From: Cyclobacteriaceae bacterium
GTDB lineage: Bacteria; Bacteroidota; Bacteroidia; Cytophagales; Cyclobacteriaceae
NCBI GenBank assembly: GCA_020832375.1
Contig: JAFIEW010000002.1
Coordinates: 62,001-126,000, forward strand
Direction of reading: 5' to 3'
DNA length: 64,000 nucleotides
Within the stretch, counting starts at the first letter, position 1; the number at the start of each line of letters is the position of its first letter. Of this stretch, positions 34,110-42,901 are shown piece by piece. Below the pieces are notes generated by a model. The model was not told the DNA's origin. It ran no database searches and saw nothing but the letters and a program-made list of their open reading frames with translations. The translations under genes and the position numbers were made by a program.

Positions 34110-35624
34110 ATGAAAAAGAGATCCTTTTATTTTTATGTGGCCTTAATGCCAGTGCTGTTTTTTGGTTTTATTTTTTTCTCATGTTCAGATGATGATTCGC
34201 CTGAGCCAATCCTCGAAGAAGAACCAGATCGAGAGGAGACACTTTTTGTCGATGCGGGATCCGATCAAGTTGTGGATTACAATACGATCGTACATTTGGA
34301 CGGCAGTGAAACACGCGACGATGAAGGTTTGCCGATCACTTACTCATGGGAGGTGATAAGCTTTCCGGGTGATGAGTTCTTAGATGAGGAGGAATTTATC
34401 GATATTGATCAAGCGGTGGCTCAATTCAGACCGCAGCAGGTAGGAGCATACGTATTCCGTCTTACTGCTAGTACGGAGTTTGAGGAAAAATCGAGTACTA
34501 CTCAGGTAGAAGTAGAAGCAGAGCCGGTTGAGCTGCAAGGTAACTTTGATGAGGACATCGTGCTCGAACGTACTACTCCTCGCGGCATGGTTGATTATTA
34601 TGTGCCGAGTTTTTTCAGAGTAAGAGGAACCGCGAATATGACGGTAATGCCAGGAGTAATCATAGAAATGCGTGAAAATTCTTCTGGGGCTATCGTCGAT
34701 GATGCAAGCTTTACTGCCGAAGGTACGGAGGAGCACATGATTCAAATAAAGGGTAGAGAAGCTACCAAAGGCTACTGGAGGGGAATCAACTTTTCAACTT
34801 CTAATCCTGATAACAAATTATACCGTGTTCATTTGAGCGATGGTGGTGCTAATAATGGTAACCATAGAGGCATGGTGGTCATGCATGCAGATGGAGCTGC
34901 TTTGCATATGGAAAACGCTCTACTAACCAATGCACAAAATGCGGGGCTTGATTTGAACATTGTGACTGGAGGGGGGATTCGTAATTTAACTCATGTGAAC
35001 AATGATTATAAGAACAATGAATTCCCTGTAAATGCGGTGCCACGGCATTTCCATTATTTGGATAAGGAGTCAGACTACACCGGAAATGACAATGATCGAA
35101 TTAATAACAATAATGCTTTGACACCCTTAGCCGGTAGTGATGCAGATGTTATCACTTGGCAAAATCTTGGTGTGCCATATCATTTAGGGGGTGCATTTAC
35201 CAACGGACCTGAATGGGTGATTGAAGCCGGTGTCATACTTGTAATGGGAAGTGATGGAATCTTACGTTCAAACGGTGGATCACAAGGTACCGGTGCTATT
35301 AAGTGGGAAGGTACATTAGAAAATCCTATTCGGATCGTCGGTAGAGAGGACCTCGAGGGTTTTTGGAATGGTATTTTTGTGTCAAGTAATCGTGGAAATA
35401 CGATTAGTCATGTTGAGATTCAAAATGCAGGAGCTAATGTGATTACTAGCGGTGCGGTACGTTGTTCTGTTTTGGTCAATGGAGGTAGATTGAATATTGA
35501 CAATGCTAAGTTTATAAGAGGAAGAGGTGATTTTGCTATATATGGTAGAAGTAATCCTACTTTGACTATTGGCGAGAATATCAGCCTAGAAGATATGCCA
35601 GGAGCAGCGACCTCCAATCAATAA
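34110..35624 (+). CDS. Lipoprotein with PKD-like domain and beta-helix-like body
   Basis: 504 residues. SPII signal (FGFIFFSCSDDDSPEP), then a PKD/REJ-type Ig domain (about 48-140: VDAGSDQVVDYNTIVHLDGS, ITYSWEVISFPG, GAYVFRLTAS). The long strand-rich domain has repeating asymmetric units (GVIIEMRENSSGAIV, KGYWRGINFSTSNPDN, GAIKWEGTLENPIRIVG, GFWNGIFVSSNRGNTISHVEIQNAG), a right-handed parallel beta-helix pattern. It is probably exposed at the cell surface. The same body type recurs in the lipoprotein at 45779. Its role is unknown; binding or display of a carbohydrate or protein is possible. Confidence 0.65.
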   Translation: MKKRSFYFYVALMPVLFFGFIFFSCSDDDSPEPILEEEPDREETLFVDAGSDQVVDYNTIVHLDGSETRDDEGLPITYSWEVISFPGDEFLDEEEFIDIDQAVAQFRPQQVGAYVFRLTASTEFEEKSSTTQVEVEAEPVELQGNFDEDIVLERTTPRGMVDYYVPSFFRVRGTANMTVMPGVIIEMRENSSGAIVDDASFTAEGTEEHMIQIKGREATKGYWRGINFSTSNPDNKLYRVHLSDGGANNGNHRGMVVMHADGAALHMENALLTNAQNAGLDLNIVTGGGIRNLTHVNNDYKNNEFPVNAVPRHFHYLDKESDYTGNDNDRINNNNALTPLAGSDADVITWQNLGVPYHLGGAFTNGPEWVIEAGVILVMGSDGILRSNGGSQGTGAIKWEGTLENPIRIVGREDLEGFWNGIFVSSNRGNTISHVEIQNAGANVITSGAVRCSVLVNGGRLNIDNAKFIRGRGDFAIYGRSNPTLTIGENISLEDMPGAATSNQ

Positions 35625-35676
35625 ATCAGATGTTTGATTCTTTCATCTATTGAATGAAGTTTTTTCAATGAAGCAA

Positions 35677-35709
35677 AATAGCCTGTTCTTTTGAGCGGGC
35701 TATTTTTTT
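35677..35709 (+). terminator. Intrinsic terminator
   Basis: AATAGCCTGTTC pairs with GAGCGGGCTATT (12 bp with two G-T pairs, TTTT loop), followed by seven T in total. It is 52 nt past the lipoprotein stop. Confidence 0.85.
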
Positions 35710-35952
35710 GATGTGCTTGGTAGCTTAGCCAATTGAATGATGATAGTTAAGTCCCGACTTTGGATATATGACATTAAAAGTAGCCATCACAATTAAATTA
35801 CTGATTAGAAATACCTCAGCATTTTTCATGAAGACATCTACCTTCTTCAAAATAATTTTTAAAAAAAACGCATGACTCATGCTTAATTTTGTCATCCTTA
35901 TGTGTTTTGCGTCAAAATCCGATTCACTTATTAAATTAACTTAATATTACTC

Positions 35953-36897
35953 ATGAAAATGCTTTTGAAAAGCAGCTTGTCTTTAATTATCATGACAGCT
36001 CTTGTATTTTTCACCTCATGCTCTGAAGATGACGAAGAAGCTCTACCAGAGAGTGTTACCTTTACTTTTACAACCGAGCCAAGTTTGAATGCTAGCGGTG
36101 ATGTGGAGGTGATGGTTGGAACGCAGATCAATGTTATCTTAGCGATCAATGCTCCCGCAGGTTTTGCTACTGCCCGCCTTGTCGGGGGTAATAACCTTAA
36201 TGAGACGATCACTAAGAATGATAGTGAAGATGATCAGGTATTGGCTAACACTAAGGTGACTTTCACCATCGATGCACCATCTGTGGTAAATACAACCCCG
36301 GTCACTCTAGAAGTAAGCGATGACTTGGGTAATATCGCTGTTCAAACCTTCAACATCATTACCACCGCCCCAGCTATCGATTCTAGAACTCAACTGGTAT
36401 TTGTAGCTCAGAATAATAGCCGTGAAGCTGGCTTCTACAGTGTTATTGAAGATGTGAAACGAAATATTTCAGATGCCAGAGAAAATTCAGCATCTGTTGA
36501 TTTTACTTATTTCTTTAGTACTGCCACCGGAATTCAAGCAGGATTAGGAGCTATTGACAGTGAAGTTACTGCGGTTACTTTCAGCTTAGCTTCCGCGAAT
36601 ATTAGTAACTTCCCTATCAAAAATAGTACAAGATTTGCCCCTCGTATAGTGAGTGAATCAGATTTCAATGCGATTAATGATGAAGTACAACTACTAGCAG
36701 CGGCTGATCCAGCCACTATTCCTAGTATTGATACAAGTAGTGGCCAAGAAATCTTCAATCTCGAAGTTGGCGCTGTTGTAGCATTTAGGCTTGATGCTGA
36801 AAATGGTAGAGCCAGTAAAGTCGGTTTGATAAGAGTAACAGACATCAGCCCAGGAATAAACGGATCCATCACAATAGATCTGAAAGTCCAAATTTAA
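35953..36897 (+). CDS. Exported lipoprotein, unknown
   Basis: 314 residues with an SPII signal (MTALVFFTSCSEDDEEA). Residues about 30-140 form one Ig-like beta domain (VTFTFTTEPSLNASGDVEVM, VVNTTPVTLEVSDDLGNIAVQTF). The rest (from about 145) is an alpha/beta domain with a GIQAGLGAIDSEVTAV segment and ends SITIDLKVQI. No family recognised. The TAA stop codon lies inside the 5-bp TTTAA target duplication of MITE copy 3, so the gene's end was left intact by insertion immediately behind it. Confidence 0.55.
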   Translation: MKMLLKSSLSLIIMTALVFFTSCSEDDEEALPESVTFTFTTEPSLNASGDVEVMVGTQINVILAINAPAGFATARLVGGNNLNETITKNDSEDDQVLANTKVTFTIDAPSVVNTTPVTLEVSDDLGNIAVQTFNIITTAPAIDSRTQLVFVAQNNSREAGFYSVIEDVKRNISDARENSASVDFTYFFSTATGIQAGLGAIDSEVTAVTFSLASANISNFPIKNSTRFAPRIVSESDFNAINDEVQLLAAADPATIPSIDTSSGQEIFNLEVGAVVAFRLDAENGRASKVGLIRVTDISPGINGSITIDLKVQI

Positions 36898-37062
36898 CCC
36901 AGATTATGCGTTAGGGTTCGTTATAAGAGCTAAAAATACAAGAAAATCAAGTATTTAACGACTAAGGCATAGCACCGCTATGGTGAAGGCGTTAAATGCA
37001 GCGAAGCGTTTGATTTTGAAGTATTTTTAGCTCGGAATAGAAATTCTAATGCATATTTCGGG
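36898..37062 (-). mobile_element. 165-bp MITE, copy 3
   Basis: Inverted relative to copies 1 and 2. It begins CCCAGATTATGCG and ends TTTCGGG, flanked by a perfect TTTAA duplication (36893-36897 and 37063-37067). The left duplication includes the stop codon of the lipoprotein gene. The long terminal inverted repeats could fold in RNA and act as a transcript end for that gene. Confidence 0.9.
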
Positions 37063-38310
37063 TTTAAAGAGGCTTTATTACTTAGAGCTAGGAGGCAGGC
37101 TGCTGATATTAGGCAGCCTTTTCTCGTTTAGGGTAGGCATGAATCTAGTAGGCGTCTACAGTTAGACGTATACCTCTTATCTCAAGCTACTAGAAAGTAG
37201 GCTATGAATATCTTGATTTGAAATAAGGCAGGCTTTTAAAGGATTGATGAATAGTTTATACAGTTTGAGTTCATCAATTATATTTAGTACTTAGCTTTTA
37301 AGCAAAAGTGATCAGAATATCTAAAGCCTACATTTAGAAGCTTGGACCCAAGCACTTTCGCGATTTTTAAACATAATTGCTAATTGTATTCAAAAGACCT
37401 TAAAATCTGAAATAGGCTTTATAAAATTTAGTCTATTTCCCTTGGATAGAAAAAGCTTGTATCACTTCGATTCTGTTGTGCTGGTGACTTTTTCAGCAAG
37501 CCTTATGATAATTATATAAAGGTTAGCATACTTTTAGATCTGCCTGAACTCCTATCCATTTACAAAACTCTTTTTTGTTATTTCTAGCTGAATTTTATTA
37601 CCTCTCAAATGGCAATTAACAAATCGATGGGGGCTGGTCAAAGAGGTCTGTGCTTTGCCTTCGGCAGACCGTTCATTTTACCCATGAAAGCTTCCTGTGA
37701 AATTTTCCTTCCGCTACTCATTGGGTTATTTAATTGAGTACTATTTTTTTGCGAGGGATGAGCAAGCTTCATTTACTTGCTTGTCAGGTTTTAGCCTTTC
37801 TCACCCTGTACCGGCGGTATAGGTGGAGCGTGCTTAAAAAGTCCCAATTACTGCAGATTCGATGCGGCACAAGCTTCGCATGTCTCATTTGATGTAAAAG
37901 AAGATATATTTTAAGAAGCTTATTTTAAGCTTTTAATCTTTTTTCAAATAAATACTACTTACGATTTACGAATCTCGATAATGCTTTGGGCTAGCTGAAA
38001 AATTCCGATCTCAGACATTTAAGCGCAAGCATTTTCACTATTTTTGATTAAAACCCGTGCACTCAAATCATTAAATTATAAATTTTATGGGTAGACTAAT
38101 GAGTTGATGTGGTCCATACTAAAATAAGTATCAATAATGCTAAAACTATAAATTGTATTTAAATGAAGTTGAGGAATATTCAAGTTTAGAGTTTTTTCGT
38201 ATACCGAATGCTGCCAAAATAGGAAATCCTATAATTTAAAGAAAAAGAGGGAGCTAGCTTTAGAAAAATTGGCCATCTTTGAGTTTAAATAGCAAGTAGC
38301 ACACTTTTAA
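37063..38310. other. Long intergenic region with repeat copy B
   Basis: About 1.25 kb with no gene. It contains repeat copy B from 37752 and general AT-rich sequence. A short stretch near 38130-38165 (CTAAAACTATAAATTGTATTTAA) resembles 27700-27725, again in the same relative position after a repeat copy, so the similarity between the two regions may extend, with gaps, beyond the 90-bp repeat. Confidence 0.4.
37752..37845. repeat. Intergenic repeat, copy B (related to 27533-27626)
   Basis: Starts CGAGGGATGAGCAAGC and shares the ordered blocks CTTCATT, GCTTGTCAG, TTTCTCA and CGGCGGTATA with copy A at 27533. It contains the near-palindrome TACCGGCGGTA. It is not adjacent to a gene start, unlike copy A. 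Confidence 0.5.
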
Positions 38311-38922
38311 ATGGAAGAAATAGATAACAATTTTGAAAACGCACAAGTACTAAGCGATTCAATCCCCAGCTTTGAAGGTATACCCACTGAGCCGATAGAG
38401 AAAGACTACCTTAAGATTCTTTTGATTCAGCTATTTTTTGAGTTGCTGATTATACATGGAGCTTGGTTTATTGTCTATCAAATCGACAATGCATTCGCCA
38501 TGAAATGGGGCTTGATTGCACTTGCAGTTTTGGTGCCTATCATATTGATAAGAGTGGTTATAACCATTGCTGTTTTTCCTACTCGAAAATATCTTTTGCG
38601 TGATCAAGACATCTCTTACGAGCAAGGAAAGATATTTTACGCTATGACCACCGTGCCCGTCAATAGAATCCAGCATGTTAGTTTGGGTCAAGGTCCCCTC
38701 GAAGGTCTTTTTAAGTTGGCTCATATCAATGTATACACCGCGGGAGGAGTACAGGCTGACTTACATTTACCAGGCTTAAAGAAGCAAAAAGCTGAAGACT
38801 TGAAGGAGTATTTACTCCATAAAGTGAAGGATCTCAAAGTTGCAGATCAACAGCAAACTGAAAGAGAAAGCCCACTTGATAAAAATGAAGGTTTAAGCTC
38901 AGATCAAGCAATTAGCTTATGA
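38311..38922 (+). CDS. PH-domain membrane protein (YdbS-like)
   Basis: 203 residues with two transmembrane helices near 45-65 and 70-92, then a bacterial PH (bPH2/DUF304) domain: YLLRDQDISYEQGKIFYAMTTVPVNRIQHVSLGQGPLEGLFKLAHINVYTAGG in character, with the conserved 'R.Q.v....GpleR.fgl..l.v.TaG' pattern. It overlaps the next gene by 4 nt. YdbS/YdbT pairs are conserved membrane proteins of unknown biochemical function; in some Firmicutes they are linked to resistance against antimicrobial peptides. Confidence 0.85.
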   Translation: MEEIDNNFENAQVLSDSIPSFEGIPTEPIEKDYLKILLIQLFFELLIIHGAWFIVYQIDNAFAMKWGLIALAVLVPIILIRVVITIAVFPTRKYLLRDQDISYEQGKIFYAMTTVPVNRIQHVSLGQGPLEGLFKLAHINVYTAGGVQADLHLPGLKKQKAEDLKEYLLHKVKDLKVADQQQTERESPLDKNEGLSSDQAISL

Positions 38923-40451
38923 AGGATATTATCTGGAGTAGTCCACAGCGCCTTTCACCCATTGCCCTGTTTACTAGTGGGGCACTATTTTTCCGATATG
39001 CATTGAGATTTGGATGGTATCTCCTGATTCCATTGTTCATCAACTTCACGCCAGAAAGACTTAAAACGACCCTCATTGGTTTTGGGATCGTCATCATATT
39101 AGCCTTCATTTTGGGCATAGCTTATTTTTATTTTTTTAGATTCAGGCTTGAAGAAAAGGAGTTCATTGTTCAACAATGGTTTTTTACCTTTAAAAAGACC
39201 AGCATTCCCTACGACCGCATACAGTCTGTTTCCTTAGAACAAGGCTTTTGGCATCAGATTTTAGAAGTTTATCAAGTAAAGATAGATAGTGCTGGTAGCA
39301 AAACAGAAGAGGTTTTTTTAAGAGCAATCGAACCAAAAGTGGCACTAGCTCTTAAAGATGAACTTGATAAGCGTACGAGTAGGGATGAGGGTAGAACAAG
39401 TTTCACAGAAAAAGCTGAGGATAATTCAAGTGCGGCAGATCAAATTGAAAGCGAATGGAAAAGTAAATTGCAAACTGCCAAGTTTTCTCATCAGCTGAGC
39501 TTTGGAAGGCTCTTACTAGTAGGACTTACGGAGAATCATCTCAAAACATCCACCTATCTACTGGCCTTACTTTTTTATTTGCCTCAGTTCAATGATCAGT
39601 TTAAGCTGGACGATTATTTTATTGAACAAATCGAAGAGCGTTCATTTGATTTAATGTCTTTGGCACTTTGGCTAAAGGTGCTTCTTTGGTTTTTACTTAT
39701 AAGTATTTTGATTTCTGCTATCAGGATATTTTTGAAGTACAATCGATACATTTTGGTGCAGAATAATCACAATATTAAGGCGAAGCATGGACTTTTCAGA
39801 ATTAGGGAAACACAAATGAAGCTTTCTAGGATACAACTAGTCACTGTGATTCAAAACCCTTTTCAGAAACTATTCAACTTTATGAGTCTGCAACTCAGTC
39901 AGGTGGGGGGCAGCGAGTATGAGGGGGAAGGACAGGTCACGCTGCCCGGCATCAATCAGCAACATTACGGTGAGTGGATGAGGCTTTATCGCTCTGCTGA
40001 TCCTGATGGAGTAAGTGAAGATTTGATCAAGATACATCCCTACAGAAAAAAATATTTGATCATAGGGATGCTCTTTCTCACGGCTGTTGCATTGGCTGTG
40101 ATGTTTGTTTTTCAGAACGCTTTGATTAATTGGCCACTCAGCTTAGTTTGGTTACTTATGCTCATATTTCATATTAGGAGCTATCAGCTTTATGGCGTTA
40201 TTAGATATCCTGATGGCATTAGGTTAACTAAAGCCTTTTTTGAAATGAAAACTGTATTTACAAAGTATGAAAAAATCCAAGAGGTCACCTTAAGTCGAGG
40301 CCCTATCGGATTGATTTTTGGCTTTTATCAATTGCAGTTGAAAACTGCAGGGGGGTATATGATTTTACCATACCTTGATCTATCTACTGCATCTGAAATG
40401 AGAGACTATTTACTTTATCAAATAGAGAAGCATGAAAAAGCTTGGATGTAG
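38919..40451 (+). CDS. Large PH-domain membrane protein (YdbT-like)
   Basis: 510 residues with three bPH2 repeats separated by paired transmembrane helices. First repeat around 70-140 (EFIVQQWFFTFKKTSIPYDRIQSVSLEQGFWHQ), second about 270-345 (IRETQMKLSRIQLVTVIQNPFQKLFNFMSLQLSQVGG), third near 420-500 (VFTKYEKIQEVTLSRGPIGLIFGFYQLQLKTAGG). It has the normal YdbT architecture and starts within the last codon of its YdbS-like partner (ATGA overlap), so the two probably form a membrane complex. Confidence 0.85.
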   Translation: MKDIIWSSPQRLSPIALFTSGALFFRYALRFGWYLLIPLFINFTPERLKTTLIGFGIVIILAFILGIAYFYFFRFRLEEKEFIVQQWFFTFKKTSIPYDRIQSVSLEQGFWHQILEVYQVKIDSAGSKTEEVFLRAIEPKVALALKDELDKRTSRDEGRTSFTEKAEDNSSAADQIESEWKSKLQTAKFSHQLSFGRLLLVGLTENHLKTSTYLLALLFYLPQFNDQFKLDDYFIEQIEERSFDLMSLALWLKVLLWFLLISILISAIRIFLKYNRYILVQNNHNIKAKHGLFRIRETQMKLSRIQLVTVIQNPFQKLFNFMSLQLSQVGGSEYEGEGQVTLPGINQQHYGEWMRLYRSADPDGVSEDLIKIHPYRKKYLIIGMLFLTAVALAVMFVFQNALINWPLSLVWLLMLIFHIRSYQLYGVIRYPDGIRLTKAFFEMKTVFTKYEKIQEVTLSRGPIGLIFGFYQLQLKTAGGYMILPYLDLSTASEMRDYLLYQIEKHEKAWM

Positions 40452-40766
40452 ATATCGATTACCTAATGTTTATTATAAAAAATAAGTGTTGATGCTTCTT
40501 GTACTACATTTTTAATGTTGGGATAATAGTAATAGTCATAAGCAAGACATACATGGTGCACTTATCATTTCAATGCTAATTAGGAGTGTTTTAAGCTTCA
40601 CACTGGGTAAGTTAATTCATACAGTTCTGACTTGAATTGTAGTCACTACTTCATGGCCTGGGTAAACATTTAATTCACTTTGGAAACTATCTGTTCAGTT
40701 TCTGTGCTCAAGCTTGGCTAGGTGGTAACATAAAGAATAAGGAAATTTTTAGAAACCATTTTTTAA

Positions 40767-40931
40767 CCCTGATTATGTGTTAGGGTTCGTTATGAGATCC
40801 AAAAATACGAGAAAATCAAGTATTTACCGACTAAGGCATAGCACCGCTATGGTGAAGGCGTTAAATGCAGCGAAGCGTTTGATTTTGAAGTATTTTTAGC
40901 TCGGAATAGAAATTCTAATGCATATTCTGGG
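40767..40931 (-). mobile_element. 165-bp MITE, copy 4
   Basis: Same orientation as copy 3. It begins CCCTGATTATGTG, ends ATTCTGGG, and is flanked by perfect TTTAA duplications (40762-40766 and 40932-40936). It lies between the YdbT-like gene and the convergent thioesterase gene. Small differences from the other copies are spread along its length, as expected for older copies. Confidence 0.9.
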
Positions 40932-40957
40932 TTTAATAGAAGTAAAGCATTGAAATA

Positions 40958-41004
40958 GTAAAAGCAACTAAAGAGCTCCATTTATGAGTCATAGTTGCTT
41001 TTAC
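40958..41004 (-). terminator. Long hairpin after the thioesterase gene
   Basis: GTAAAAGCAACTA at 40958-40970 pairs perfectly with TAGTTGCTTTTAC at 40992-41004. It lies 30 nt past the minus-strand stop at 41035. The run of T is in the distal arm of the stem. Confidence 0.6.
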
Positions 41005-41034
41005 TTTTAGAGCAGCTATTTTTGTGAAAGGATA

Positions 41035-41430
41035 CTACATTACAGGGATCGGTTTTTTTTCGTCGTCAATTGCGACGAAAGAAAAAATTCCTTTTATAGC
41101 CTGTTTTCTAGTGTCATCGTACATCTCCTCGATGAAAATTTCTACTTCTACGTCCAAACTGGTATTACCAACCCTCACAATTTTACCAACAAGCTCTATT
41201 ATCATATCTGCAGGAATTGGATGGTTAAAATCTATTCTGCCTGATGAAACAGTTACCACTTTTTTTCTACTGAACCTTGTAGCGGTCATGAATGCCACCT
41301 CATCCATCAAATACATGGCCATTCCACCAAAAAGTGTGTCATAATGATTGGTTGTATTAGGGAAAACCACTTTGAATATTCTAGTTTCAGCGGCTTGGAT
41401 TTTTTCTTCTATTGTCATTTGATTTGTCAT
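41035..41430 (-). CDS. Hotdog-fold acyl-CoA thioesterase (YciA-like)
   Basis: 131 residues. The N-terminal NHYDTLFGGMAMYLMDEVAFMTA segment carries the catalytic Asp/Asn region and the 'hot dog' helix. VSSGRIDFNHPIPADMIIELVGKIVRVGNTSLDVEVEIF is the conserved second half of the acyl-CoA hydrolase family. It hydrolyses acyl-CoA to the free acid in the cytosol; the chain-length preference is unknown. An alternative start at 41418 (MTIEEK) is possible. It is a single gene with its own terminator-like hairpin. Confidence 0.88.
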   Translation of the reverse strand: MTNQMTIEEKIQAAETRIFKVVFPNTTNHYDTLFGGMAMYLMDEVAFMTATRFSRKKVVTVSSGRIDFNHPIPADMIIELVGKIVRVGNTSLDVEVEIFIEEMYDDTRKQAIKGIFSFVAIDDEKKPIPVM

Positions 41431-42249
41431 AATTGTAAATTGATAAAAGTTAAAAGATTAGGTGCCTTAGAAAAATTATCTAATGCTAGCTTTGTCTAAA
41501 TTCAAAACCAGACGGAACTAATCTCTATGTTCAAGTTTTAAAAGCACCTTTCTTATTCTTGCTCATTTATACCAGTAGTCAGATAGGATTCATTTCATCA
41601 CATTTTTGCAATCTGGTATTTATGGTCTTTTCAGTACTTTAATACACTTTGGAGGGAGCATTTCGAATGATTAAGCTAAAGAAGTTTGGGCTTTCCCCTT
41701 TCTCTTCGTGTGGATTTAAAAGAAGACACAATCAATGGCAATGGCTTAACCACCAATGTCTTATTGGTACCCTTCATAACTCTATTCCAATAGCTCAATT
41801 TAAAAATTTCAAGGCTTGGATCTTTTTGGGATTCAGAAATAAGAAAAATGGAGCTGGTGAAAAACCATTTTTTCAAGTCCAGTGGCATGATGTTAAGGTC
41901 TTCTTTATGATGGTCTCTTGATTTGGTAAAGTAAGTGTCTAAGGTTGATCTACTTTTTTCTTTTTCCAAGACCTTCTGGGGCTTGCCTATCCGGAATAAT
42001 CGGTCGGACTTTGTCAGTTCAGGCGGGCTATCTATCCTCGGATAGCCAAAGTTTTGATTTTGCATTGCACTTAAGGGTTTAAAAGAATTGAACAAAATAG
42101 CTTCAATACTTCGCAATGCTCTGTGTAGGGTAGGGATAAATGCTAAGGAAGAATACGCACAAATAGTCATTTTCCTTTTTTATATTAAAGGAATACCTAA
42201 TATGAGCTCATCTAACCTGACGCTAACCCCAATCCACGAGGGCATTTGT
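41431..42249. other. Region downstream of the cobalamin riboswitch: decayed target?
   Basis: No confident gene. A minus-strand open frame at 41676-42170 begins MTICAYSSLAFIPTLHR, which could be the start of a signal peptide, but the rest (basic, Lys/Arg/Ser-rich) resembles no family and looks out of frame. Because it lies directly downstream of the riboswitch, it may be what remains of the B12-controlled gene, or foreign sequence that replaced it. Confidence 0.35.
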
Positions 42250-42418
42250 CAATTCCAAATAGGCAAGTCTCCTGACTTATAACATTTTCACCGACCTTCT
42301 CATTTTCTTGATGAAAACAATGGTACACAAGGGTGAAAACTTAATGTTAATTACAGTTGCGGGACAGTTCGTGATTTTCACACGATTCCTTATTAATCGG
42401 CATCTCTGCCAAACCTCT
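42250..42418 (-). ncRNA. Cobalamin (B12) riboswitch
   Basis: Read on the minus strand: GAGGTTTGGCAG..GATGCC near 42416-42399, then AAGGAATCGTGTGAAAATCA, then CGAACTGTCCCGCAACTGTA (the core with its CCCGCAACTG element, near 42374-42355), a variable arm, and finally the B12 box AAGTCAGGAGACTTGCC at 42278-42262. All hallmark elements of the adenosylcobalamin riboswitch core are present in order and spacing. It would normally control a B12 transporter, TonB receptor or B12-alternative enzyme directly downstream (towards lower coordinates), yet no such gene is present. Confidence 0.9.
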
Positions 42419-42493
42419 TTGGGCTTGATGAATTTTGAAACAAGTTACATTCGTAAAAGTGCTTACTATTTTCTTAATCGCCAAGAGTTATTT

Positions 42494-42515
42494 AAAAAAC
42501 CCCTGATGCTGGGGT
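42494..42515 (-). terminator. Minus-strand terminator upstream of the riboswitch
   Basis: ACCCC-AGCATCA-GGGGT on the minus strand (42515-42499), followed by TTTTTT. It would end a transcript coming from higher coordinates on the minus strand, where today only the divergent TonB receptor gene exists. It may be a leftover of a lost gene, or insulate the riboswitch. Confidence 0.55.
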
Positions 42516-42901
42516 GATGATACCTATAAGCTTTGGAGAAAAGTTTTTCAGTTATGGATTTTTTTAAGGGATGACCCTTTTAATTTTTATTGATAAGCAT
42601 ATATACCTTTTAAGCTATCTCAATGACCAATTTAGCGTGTTGTGGTTCGTACACTAAATCCAGCGTGATATAACAAAGTGGACTTCAAGCGGAAAGATAA
42701 AGCGCTGTAGCTAGCTTAACTTAATTTTAATGTGCAAACAATTGGTTTTTAGTTGATTATATCATTTCCTTTAGTTTGGTTTAAGCTTTTGTAACCAATA
42801 GAGTGCTCTTTTGTCTCATACCTAATGCTATCATAATACGGATCTAATATTCAGATCACATCTCATGATCACCTTTGCAAACATATAAACACGGGCGATT
42901 T
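42516..42901. other. Upstream region of the TonB receptor operon
   Basis: No gene. It should hold the promoter of the receptor at 42902. A GGGATGAC word lies at 42568 after a run of T. The last 150 nt are AT-rich with no clear -33/-7 pair. Confidence 0.4.

Noticed and set aside
41676-42170. 164-residue minus-strand frame behind the riboswitch called as a real gene
   Set aside because: Only the first residues look like a possible signal peptide; the remainder has no family character. It is treated as possible relic sequence, not as a CDS.
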